The translations under genes and the position numbers were made by a program. The notes under the pieces are model-generated. The model saw only the letters and a program-made list of their open reading frames with translations. It did not search any database and was not told the origin of the DNA. Positions 57,564-64,000 of a stretch of DNA of 64,000 bases are shown here, in pieces. The stretch comes from an uncultured Aurantimonas sp. Lineage in GTDB: Bacteria > Pseudomonadota > Alphaproteobacteria > Rhizobiales > Rhizobiaceae. Each line of letters begins with the position of its first letter. Position 1 is the first letter of the stretch. The stretch spans positions 1 to 64,000 of the forward strand of contig CANKZU010000017.1 of the NCBI GenBank assembly GCA_947488615.1, read 5' to 3'.

Positions 57564-57575
57564 TTAGGACGTTAA
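57564..57575 (+). promoter_or_regulatory. Second copy of TTAGGACGTTAA
   Basis: Identical to 54733-54744. Lies 40 bp before the 86-aa gene. An AT-rich 12-mer repeated in front of two small genes in a GC-rich genome suggests a shared site. Confidence 0.35.
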
Positions 57576-57615
57576 CGGGACGTGAAGCCGAAAGGCTGGA
57601 ATTGAGGGGATCGCA

Positions 57616-57876
57616 ATGATCGATTTGCAGGGTGCCGAGCTGGACGAAATGATCCAGGCCGAAAAGAAGCAAGTCGCTTTCGAATATCACAACGAGGCCT
57701 GGGCCGACGGCATCTCGGACGGGATCGAGGCCGAGATCCTGGCGGAGACCGCGATCACGACCGCGCTGACGGAGCTTGTCCGACTGCATGGCGAGGACGA
57801 CGTCTTGGGAATGGTCGAGGCGCTACGCCAGCGAATCGAGTTTGGCGAGTTCCGGCCGAACCGGACCATCCAATAG
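57616..57876 (+). CDS. Small acidic hypothetical protein
   Basis: 86 aa, all helical in appearance (MIDLQGAELDEMIQAEKKQV, AETAITTALTELVRLHG). Start follows GAGGGGATC. No membrane segment, signal or known motif. Conserved-looking but unrecognised. Confidence 0.75.
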   Translation: MIDLQGAELDEMIQAEKKQVAFEYHNEAWADGISDGIEAEILAETAITTALTELVRLHGEDDVLGMVEALRQRIEFGEFRPNRTIQ

Positions 57877-57953
57877 GCGCGCAGGGCAGTCCCTACCGTT
57901 TTGTCGTGCCGGCGTTCCGGCGCTCTTCCCAAGGCAGAGGTTTTGCCGAGCTG

Positions 57954-58766
57954 ATGCGCCGCGTGAACCTTGTCATCAGCGCCGCCGTGTTTGGCGTGGC
58001 CCTGCTCGCTGCGGCCAACGCTCAGGCCTTCTCCCAGATCGAACCGACTGAAGGACAATCGGATTCCAAGGAAGGGATCCTCGTCGTTCCGTTGCCACCG
58101 CTGCCCTCCGCGGACACTGACGCGAACGCTCCCACGCCGCCTCTCAACGGCGACAGCCAAAGCGATATTGATCCCGAACGGACCGACGATGGCGAAACGC
58201 CATTGTCGCCCGCGGAAGCGCCCGAGAGCGGCATCCGCCCGCAATCGCAGCCCTCTTCCGCCGGCGCCGGCGCCAAGCCGGTGCTCGCGGTCCCGCTTGC
58301 CACCGAGATCGCCTATGGCGACGACGGATTGCCCGCGCCGGTGCGCGACCTTCGCGCCAAACTCATCGCGATCGCCAGGGCCGGCGAGATCGAGAAAATG
58401 CGCCCCTATATCGAACCCGGCGAAGACGGAACGGTTCTGTCCTTCGGCGATGTCGGCGGCGATCCGATCGAATTTCTGAAACAGACGTCCGGCGATGGCG
58501 AAGGCCTGGAAATTCTGGCGATTCTTCTGGAGGTTCTCGAGGCCGGCCACGTCCGTGTCGAACCGGGTGCCGACAATGAGATCTATGTCTGGCCGTATTT
58601 TACCCATGTCGCCATCGATAGCCTGTCGCGGCCGCAGCGGGTCGAACTCTTCGAGCTCGTCACCGCCGGCGACTATGAGGCGATGAAGGAGTTTGGCGCC
58701 TATAATTTCTACCGCGTCGGCATTTCGCCGGACGGACGGCTCAGCTTCTTCGTCGCCGGCGACTGA
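57954..58766 (+). CDS. Secreted hypothetical protein
   Basis: 270 aa. The ATG at 57954 gives a signal peptide (RRVNLVISAAVFGVALLAAANAQA). A Pro/Ser/Glu-rich region spans about residues 25-110. A folded domain follows: DGLPAPVRDLRAKLIAIARA, GDPIEFLKQTSGDGEGLEIL, YVWPYFTHVAIDSLSRPQ and YNFYRVGISPDGRLSFFVAG. I recall such proteins in Rhizobiales without function. Confidence 0.75.
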   Translation: MRRVNLVISAAVFGVALLAAANAQAFSQIEPTEGQSDSKEGILVVPLPPLPSADTDANAPTPPLNGDSQSDIDPERTDDGETPLSPAEAPESGIRPQSQPSSAGAGAKPVLAVPLATEIAYGDDGLPAPVRDLRAKLIAIARAGEIEKMRPYIEPGEDGTVLSFGDVGGDPIEFLKQTSGDGEGLEILAILLEVLEAGHVRVEPGADNEIYVWPYFTHVAIDSLSRPQRVELFELVTAGDYEAMKEFGAYNFYRVGISPDGRLSFFVAGD

Positions 58767-58812
58767 ACGTCGTGCAGGCGGCCGTCGCGCCGCTCCTTGC
58801 GCGCCATGCCTA

Positions 58813-60150
58813 TCACCGCACCGGCAGCGCTTCCAGGAATTCCACCGGCTCGCCGGTCGCGCTCTCGACCAGATCGCCATCCCACATGACCCGGCGGCCA
58901 CGCACCAGCGTGCCGACAGGCCAACCGGTGACCTCTTTGCCGTCATAGGGCGTCCATTGCGCGCGCGAGCCGATCCAGTCGTCGCTGATCGTCGCCTGAC
59001 GCTGCAGATCGACGACAGTGAAATCGGCGTCGTAGCCGAGTGCGATCCGGCCCTTGTCGGCGATGCCGAAGATGCGCTGCGGCCCGGCCGAGGTCAGGTC
59101 GACGAAGCGGGCGAGCGACAGCCGGCCGTTGGCGACGTGATCGAGCATGATCGGCACCAGCGTCTGGACACCGGTCATGCCGGAGGGCGACTGCGGATAG
59201 GGCTTGGCCTTTTCCTCCAGCGTGTGCGGCGCGTGGTCCGAGCCAAGGACGTCGACGACACTGTCCGCGACGCCCTGCCAGATTCCATCCCGGTGCTGAG
59301 CCTCGCGCACCGGCGGGTTCATCTGCAGCTTGGTGCCGAGGCGGGCATAATCGTCGGCCGTCATCGTCAGATGATGCGGCGTCGCCTCGCAGGTGGCATT
59401 GCGCTTGTGGCCGGCGAGAAACGCGATCTCCTCGGCGGTCGAGATGTGCAGGACATGGATGCGGGCGCCCTCCTCCTCGGCGATTCGCACCAGCCGCTGG
59501 GTGCATTGCAGCGCGGCGATTTCGTCGCGCCAGACCGGGTGCGACGCGGGATCGTTCTCGATCCGCAGCGCCGCCCGCTCGCGCAGGCGGAACTCGTCCT
59601 CGGAGTGGAAGGCGGCGCGCCGGCGTGTGCGTTTCAGGATTTCGCGGACGCCGTCGTCGTCCTCGACCAGCAGCGAGCCGGTCGACGAGCCCATGAACAC
59701 CTTGATGCCCGCGGCGCCCGGCAGCCGCTCGAGGTCCGCGACCTCCGCCGCGTTCTCGCGCGTGCCGCCAACCCAGAAGGCGAAATCGCAATGCATCCGG
59801 TGGCGGCCGCGACGCAGCTTGTCGGCGAGCGCCGCCTCGCTCGTGGTCAGCGGATTGGTGTTCGGCATTTCAAAGACGCAGGTCACGCCCCCGAGGACGG
59901 CGGCGCGCGATCCGGTTTCGAGGTCTTCCTTGTGCTCGGCGCCGGGTTCGCGAAAATGCACCTGGCTGTCGATGACACCCGGCAGCACATGCAGGCCGGT
60001 ACAATCGATCACCACGCCCGCCAATGCCGGATCGATCGTCCCGATCGCGGCGATCCGTCCATCGATGATCCCGATATCGCGAATGCCGGCGCCGTCCTGA
60101 TTGATGACGGTGCCGCCTTTCAGAACCGTTTCGTAGGTCGTGGCGATCAT
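58813..60150 (-). CDS. pyrC: Dihydroorotase
   Basis: 445 aa amidohydrolase. Metal site HFRE in VIDSQVHFREPG, lysine in AAGIKVFMGSSTGSLL, HSEDE, HVLHIST, and catalytic Asp in VDVLGSDHAPHTLEEK. This is the longer class I type close to allantoinases and hydantoinases, so dihydroorotase is the most likely but not the only reading. Start at 60150 gives MIATTYETVLKGGTVINQDG; ATG at 60156 adds two residues. Confidence 0.87.
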   Translation of the reverse strand: MIATTYETVLKGGTVINQDGAGIRDIGIIDGRIAAIGTIDPALAGVVIDCTGLHVLPGVIDSQVHFREPGAEHKEDLETGSRAAVLGGVTCVFEMPNTNPLTTSEAALADKLRRGRHRMHCDFAFWVGGTRENAAEVADLERLPGAAGIKVFMGSSTGSLLVEDDDGVREILKRTRRRAAFHSEDEFRLRERAALRIENDPASHPVWRDEIAALQCTQRLVRIAEEEGARIHVLHISTAEEIAFLAGHKRNATCEATPHHLTMTADDYARLGTKLQMNPPVREAQHRDGIWQGVADSVVDVLGSDHAPHTLEEKAKPYPQSPSGMTGVQTLVPIMLDHVANGRLSLARFVDLTSAGPQRIFGIADKGRIALGYDADFTVVDLQRQATISDDWIGSRAQWTPYDGKEVTGWPVGTLVRGRRVMWDGDLVESATGEPVEFLEALPVR

Positions 60151-60231
60151 GCCCATCGATGCTATCCCGTGCTTGTCCCTTTGCCGTGTCCGGCTTACGT
60201 AACTGAGCTGGATCACACAAGCGAGCCGCCC

Positions 60232-61089
60232 ATGCCCTACGCCCAATTGCCGGAGCGGACCGTCCTCGCCGTCACCGGGGACGATGCCGATCATTTCCTC
60301 CAGACGCTGGTCACCGCCGACCTCGACAAGCTCGGCGCGGCGGAGATGCGGCCCTCGGCGCTTTTGACACCGCAGGGCAAGATCCTGTTCGACTTCCTGA
60401 TCGGACGAATCGATGGTGGCTACCGCCTCGACTGCGCCCTGACCGCGGCGGTGGGCCTGACCAAACGCCTCGGACTTTATCGCCTGCGCAGCAAGGTCAT
60501 GATCGAGCCAGAAGCGACGCCGGTGTTCGCACTGTGGGGCGAGGCGAGCGCTGCTCGCACCGGCTCTTTCGTCGACCGGCGGTTCCCGGACGGCAACGTC
60601 GCGCGTCTCTATGGCGACGCGCCCGCCGGAATCGACGAGGCGGACCCGGACGACTATCACGCCCTGCGCGTCAGAAGCGGCGTCGCCGAGGCCGAGACCG
60701 ACTATCCCGGCGCCGATGTCTTTCCCCATGACGTGTTGCTCGATCAGAATGGCGGCGTCTCCTTCAAGAAGGGCTGTTTCGTTGGCCAGGAGGTGGTTTC
60801 GCGGATGCAGCATCGCGGCACCGCGCGGCGCCGCCTGATGCTCTTGTCCGGCGAGCGGCATCTGACCCCCGGCGCCACGATCGAGGCTGGCGGCAAGACC
60901 GTGGGAACGGTGCTGGCGACGACCGGCGCGGACGGATTCGGTTTCGTCCGGATCGACCGGCTGGCGGACACGCTGGCGAAGGGTGAAACGCTGTCTTCGG
61001 ACGGTGTCCCCCTGACCGCGACGATCCCGCCCTGGGCTGGATTCGCCCTACCCGAGCCGGCCCAGGCCGCGTCCGGGACCGAAGCATGA
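60232..61089 (+). CDS. ygfZ: YgfZ/GcvT-type folate-binding protein
   Basis: 285 aa. Folate-dependent factor for iron-sulfur enzyme maturation. Hallmark KGCFVGQEVVSRMQHRG is intact, with LLTPQGKILFDFLI near the N-terminus. The ATG at 60232 starts MPYAQLPERTVLAVTGDDA. Overlaps the HD gene by ATGA. Confidence 0.92.
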   Translation: MPYAQLPERTVLAVTGDDADHFLQTLVTADLDKLGAAEMRPSALLTPQGKILFDFLIGRIDGGYRLDCALTAAVGLTKRLGLYRLRSKVMIEPEATPVFALWGEASAARTGSFVDRRFPDGNVARLYGDAPAGIDEADPDDYHALRVRSGVAEAETDYPGADVFPHDVLLDQNGGVSFKKGCFVGQEVVSRMQHRGTARRRLMLLSGERHLTPGATIEAGGKTVGTVLATTGADGFGFVRIDRLADTLAKGETLSSDGVPLTATIPPWAGFALPEPAQAASGTEA

Positions 61090-61727
61090 GCCGCATCGGA
61101 CCCAAGCCGAAGCGCGTCTGGCAGCGCATGCTGTCGGGTCGCCGACTCGATCTGCTCGACCCCTCGCCGCTCGATGTCGAGATCGAGGACATCGCCCATG
61201 GCCTCGCCCGCGTCGCCCGCTGGAACGGTCAGACGCGCGGCGATCACGCTTTCTCCGTCGCGCAACATTCGCTGATCGTCGAGGCGATCGTGGCGCGAGG
61301 CGAAAACGACCCGCGCTGGCGACTGGCCGCCCTCCTCCATGATGGGCCGGAATATGTCATCGGCGACATGATCTCGCCGTTCAAAAGCGTCATGGGCGGC
61401 GACTACAAGCTGGTCGAAAGGCGGCTCCAGGCGGCGGTGCATCTGCGCTTCGGGTTGCCGTCGAGGCTTCCCGCTCCGGTCGAGAAGGCGATCAAGGCCG
61501 CCGACCGGATCTCGGCCTATTTCGAGGCGACACTGCTCGCCGGCTTCGAAGCCCATGAAGCGGCGGCGTTCTTCGGCAAGCCCGGAGCAGCGCGCCTCGA
61601 CGCGGAAGATTTCGCGCCCGTGCCGACGGCGGCCACGGAGGCGGCCTTCCTTCAGCGATTCGCCGAACTCGACGGCGCCGTAGCGGCCTCAACGGCAATT
61701 GCCGGCAAAGCGGCCAGGCGGGGGTGA
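61086..61727 (+). CDS. HD-domain hydrolase, YfbR-like
   Basis: 213 aa. Metal ligands in DHAFSVAQHSLIVEA, LAALLHDGPEYVIGDM and the later KAADRISAYFEA. The pattern is that of 5'-deoxynucleotidase YfbR. Coupled to ygfZ. Confidence 0.88.
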   Translation: MSRIGPKPKRVWQRMLSGRRLDLLDPSPLDVEIEDIAHGLARVARWNGQTRGDHAFSVAQHSLIVEAIVARGENDPRWRLAALLHDGPEYVIGDMISPFKSVMGGDYKLVERRLQAAVHLRFGLPSRLPAPVEKAIKAADRISAYFEATLLAGFEAHEAAAFFGKPGAARLDAEDFAPVPTAATEAAFLQRFAELDGAVAASTAIAGKAARRG

Positions 61728-61759
61728 CAGCGCGACCGCACCAGACATAATGTCCGCGC

Positions 61760-62275
61760 ATGTCCTATCTCGTGGTTTCCTCCCTCGCCGAGTTGCCCGC
61801 CACCGTCGCCCAGCACGGCGCACGCGATCTCGTGACGCTGATCAATGCCGATACGTCCGTGCCTCGGCCGACGGGAATTGTCGCCGAGCGCCATCTGTTT
61901 CTCGGCTTCAACGACATCGCCGAGCCGGTCGAGGGCATGATCGCGCCGTCGCTGGACCATATCGACGAATTGCTCGTGTTCGGACGGCGTTGGGACCGGG
62001 AAAAGCCACTGGCGATCCATTGCTGGGCGGGGATCAGCCGCTCCACCGCCGCCGCCTTCATCCTGGCGCTGGCGATCAATCCGGACCTTGAGGAAGCCGC
62101 GTTGGCGCAGGAGCTGCGGCGACGCGCCCCGTCCGCAACGCCCAATCGGCGGCTCGTCGCGCTGGCCGACGAAAAGCTCGAACGCGGCGGCCGGATGGTC
62201 GCGGCGATCCATGCGATCGGTCGCGGCGAAGACGCCTTCTCCGGCACGCCCTTCGTTCTGCCGCTGGCGCTTTAG
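61760..62275 (+). CDS. Tyrosine phosphatase-like protein
   Basis: 171 aa. The CX5R active site is AIHCWAGISRSTAAAF. General acid region FNDIAEPVEG. Family is common in Rhizobiales; substrate unknown. Confidence 0.85.
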   Translation: MSYLVVSSLAELPATVAQHGARDLVTLINADTSVPRPTGIVAERHLFLGFNDIAEPVEGMIAPSLDHIDELLVFGRRWDREKPLAIHCWAGISRSTAAAFILALAINPDLEEAALAQELRRRAPSATPNRRLVALADEKLERGGRMVAAIHAIGRGEDAFSGTPFVLPLAL

Positions 62276-62323
62276 CAGTAAAGTCCCGCCGTTAGCGCCG
62301 AAGGTCGCGGAAGAAGGCCTGCC

Positions 62324-63142
62324 TCAACCCCGCGGCAGATAGACGTGTTCCGGCCCAGGAAAGTCTCGCGCCCGAACCTCCTCGGCGTAGTTCGACACCG
62401 CCTGGCCGACAGCTTCGCCGAGCGCCGCGTAGCGCTTGACGAAACGGGGCGCTTTCTCGGTCAGACCCAGCATGTCCTCCAGCACGAGGATTTGCCCGTC
62501 GCAGGCCGCCGCCGCGCCGATACCGATGGTCGGAGTCGCGATATCCAGCGTGATCGCCTCGGCCAAAGGCTCGACGATACCCTCCAGCACGACGGAAAAG
62601 GCTCCCGCCTCGCTGACCGCCCGCGCGTCGGCGAGTATCCTGTCGCGTCCAGCTTCGTCATGCCCCTGCGTGCGAAAGCCGCCGAGGGCGTTCACCGACT
62701 GTGGTGTCAGCCCGACATGGGCCATCACCGGAATCCCGCGCTCGGCCAGAAATGCGATCGTCTCGGCCATGCGGGTTCCGCCTTCGAGCTTGACCGCGCC
62801 GCAGCCTGTCTCCCCCATCAATCGCGCGGCCGCGCGGAACGCGTCCGAAGGGCTCGCTTCATAGCTGCCGAACGGCATGTCGACGACGACGAGCGCCTTG
62901 GACGTTCCGGCCATCACCGCCCGCCCATGGGCGATCATCAGTTCCAGCGACGCGCCGAGCGTCGACCCCATGCCGTGCTCGACCATCGCCAGGCTATCGC
63001 CGACGAGGATGCAATCCACATGCGGATCGACGAGCCGTGCCATGATCGTGTTGTAGGCGGTGACGGCGACGATGGGCGTCGCGCCCTTCCGCGCACGCAG
63101 CTGCGGCGCCGTGAGGCGTGTCGTGCGGATCGGCGAACTCAT
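62324..63142 (-). CDS. panB: 3-methyl-2-oxobutanoate hydroxymethyltransferase
   Basis: 272 aa, pantothenate pathway. [63 protein letters not shown], and [22 protein letters not shown]. The ATG at 63142 overlaps the panC stop by ATGA and has GGGAG at good distance; ATG at 63148 is too near that site. Confidence 0.95.
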   Translation of the reverse strand: MSSPIRTTRLTAPQLRARKGATPIVAVTAYNTIMARLVDPHVDCILVGDSLAMVEHGMGSTLGASLELMIAHGRAVMAGTSKALVVVDMPFGSYEASPSDAFRAAARLMGETGCGAVKLEGGTRMAETIAFLAERGIPVMAHVGLTPQSVNALGGFRTQGHDEAGRDRILADARAVSEAGAFSVVLEGIVEPLAEAITLDIATPTIGIGAAAACDGQILVLEDMLGLTEKAPRFVKRYAALGEAVGQAVSNYAEEVRARDFPGPEHVYLPRG

Positions 63143-64000
63143 GCGCATTCTCCCGTTTGAGCCGATCGGCTCTTCTGCGCGGCCACGCGCTGATCGATCA
63201 GTAAAACCTCTCCGAATTGCGCGGTGACCAGAAGCACCACCGGCCGTTCGCCGATCCGTTCGACGGCGTCGAGCGTTGCCGCGTCGCGGAGGTCGAGAGA
63301 CTTCAGACCGGCACGAGGCTCGGCTTCGATGATCGCCCGAACGGCTGAGAGAACCGTCGCCGGATCGCGTTCGCCGCCAGCGACCAACTTCTCGCCCTCG
63401 TCGAGAGCGTCGGCGAGAACGGTCGCAACCGCGCGATCTTCCGGTGACAGGCGCACATTGCGCGACGACAGGGCAAGGCCGTCGGCTTCGCGCACCGTCG
63501 GCACGGCGACGATCTCGATCGGCATTTCCAGATCGGCGACCATCCGCCGGATGATCGTCAGCTGCTGATAGTCTTTCTCGCCGAAATAGGCGCGGTCCGG
63601 CTGGACGATGTTGAAGAGCTTGGTGACGACGGTCGCCACGCCCCGGAAATGGCCGGGGCGCAATTCGCCGATCAGGATGTCGCCGAGCGGCTTCAGATCC
63701 ACGAAGGCCTGCATCGGCCGGCCGTACATCTCGTCGACGGGCGGCGCGAAGACATAGTCGACCGGGAAACCGCCAAGCCGCTTCAGATCGCTCTTAAGAT
63801 CGCGGGGATAGGCGTCGAGATCCTCGCTCGGACCGAACTGCGTCGGGTTGACGAAGATGGTGACCACGACCCGGTCATTCTCGACCACAGCCCGTTCGAC
63901 CAGCTTCAGATGCCCGGCATGCAGATAGCCCATGGTCGGCACGACGCCGATCGTCTCGCCGGCGAGGCGATGCGCCTTCAGCGCGGCACGTAGCGGCGCG
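63139..64000 (-). CDS. panC: Pantothenate synthetase, 5' end outside the window
   Basis: Joins pantoate and beta-alanine. 287 residues are visible; the reading frame continues past the window edge as [17 protein letters not shown], so only about ten N-terminal residues are missing. Motifs: [37 protein letters not shown] and LSSRNVRLS. Upstream partner of panB. Confidence 0.95.
   Translation of the reverse strand, partial: APLRAALKAHRLAGETIGVVPTMGYLHAGHLKLVERAVVENDRVVVTIFVNPTQFGPSEDLDAYPRDLKSDLKRLGGFPVDYVFAPPVDEMYGRPMQAFVDLKPLGDILIGELRPGHFRGVATVVTKLFNIVQPDRAYFGEKDYQQLTIIRRMVADLEMPIEIVAVPTVREADGLALSSRNVRLSPEDRAVATVLADALDEGEKLVAGGERDPATVLSAVRAIIEAEPRAGLKSLDLRDAATLDAVERIGERPVVLLVTAQFGEVLLIDQRVAAQKSRSAQTGECA

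Noticed and set aside
58693..60861. Long open frame antisense to the dihydroorotase gene, and a minus-strand extension of the latter across ygfZ
   Set aside because: Both are by-products of GC-rich codon usage. Only the segment from 60150 down has family motifs, and ygfZ on the other strand is certain.

Overview
The window is a GC-rich chromosomal segment that reads as an alphaproteobacterium of the order Hyphomicrobiales (Rhizobiales). The grounds are the recA-alaS pairing, a CckA hybrid kinase, the rhizobial glycerol ABC transporter operon (glpD-glpSTPQV-glpK), bioYMN, TIGR02301, and an alphaproteobacterial type DksA. The family cannot be fixed from sequence alone. Coding density is high. 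I see no rRNA, tRNA, CRISPR, IS element or prophage.

Layout. 0.1-4 kb: alaS and recA on the minus strand. 4.2-6.1 kb: a coupled pseudouridine kinase/glycosidase pair. 6.1-8.7 kb: cckA. 8.9-14.5 kb: a FliO-like protein, dksA, a SixA-type phosphatase and the YcjX/YcjF pair. 14.6-17.2 kb: a secreted small protein, a solitary SeqA_N-RAMA-like gene of lower GC, then folK and folP. 17.4-24.3 kb: a PAP2 phosphatase and a complete branched-chain amino-acid transporter, livH-M-G-F, a small membrane protein and livK. 24.3-28.7 kb: acyl-CoA ligase, enoyl-CoA hydratase and SDR on the minus strand, then a D-amino-acid aminotransferase.

28.9-40.6 kb is the glycerol block: glpR, glpD, glpS-T-P-Q, a small membrane protein, glpV and glpK, all on the plus strand, with a different vapBC toxin-antitoxin module at each end. 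GlpR probably controls the block through helically spaced TTCG repeats in front of glpR and glpD. Glycerol is imported by GlpSTPQV, phosphorylated by GlpK and oxidised by GlpD. 40.7-45.2 kb: the biotin ECF transporter bioYMN and a NitT/TauT-type ABC importer of unknown substrate. 45.3-49.5 kb: a class III cyclase-TPR protein with an exact LexA-type box in front of it, a LOG-family protein and a GNAT-nitrilase fusion.

49.5-64 kb is mainly housekeeping: rarD, a GFA protein, proline iminopeptidase, a third TA module, cysS, a LysE exporter, an SRAP protein, a Nudix hydrolase, three Rhizobiales-type hypotheticals, a dihydroorotase, YgfZ, an HD hydrolase, a tyrosine phosphatase, panB and the 5'-truncated panC.

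The most interesting signals are: the SeqA_N-RAMA islet bracketed by related inverted repeats; the pairing of two defects in the same composite ATP site of GlpS/GlpT; three GANTC (CcrM) sites in 42 bp at cckA; the phased TTCG arrays of the glp genes and a probable CTG start of glpD; a twin-palindrome vapBC operator; and a shared tail-coding sequence, including an exact 22-bp match, in two unrelated periplasmic binding proteins (LivK and GlpV).
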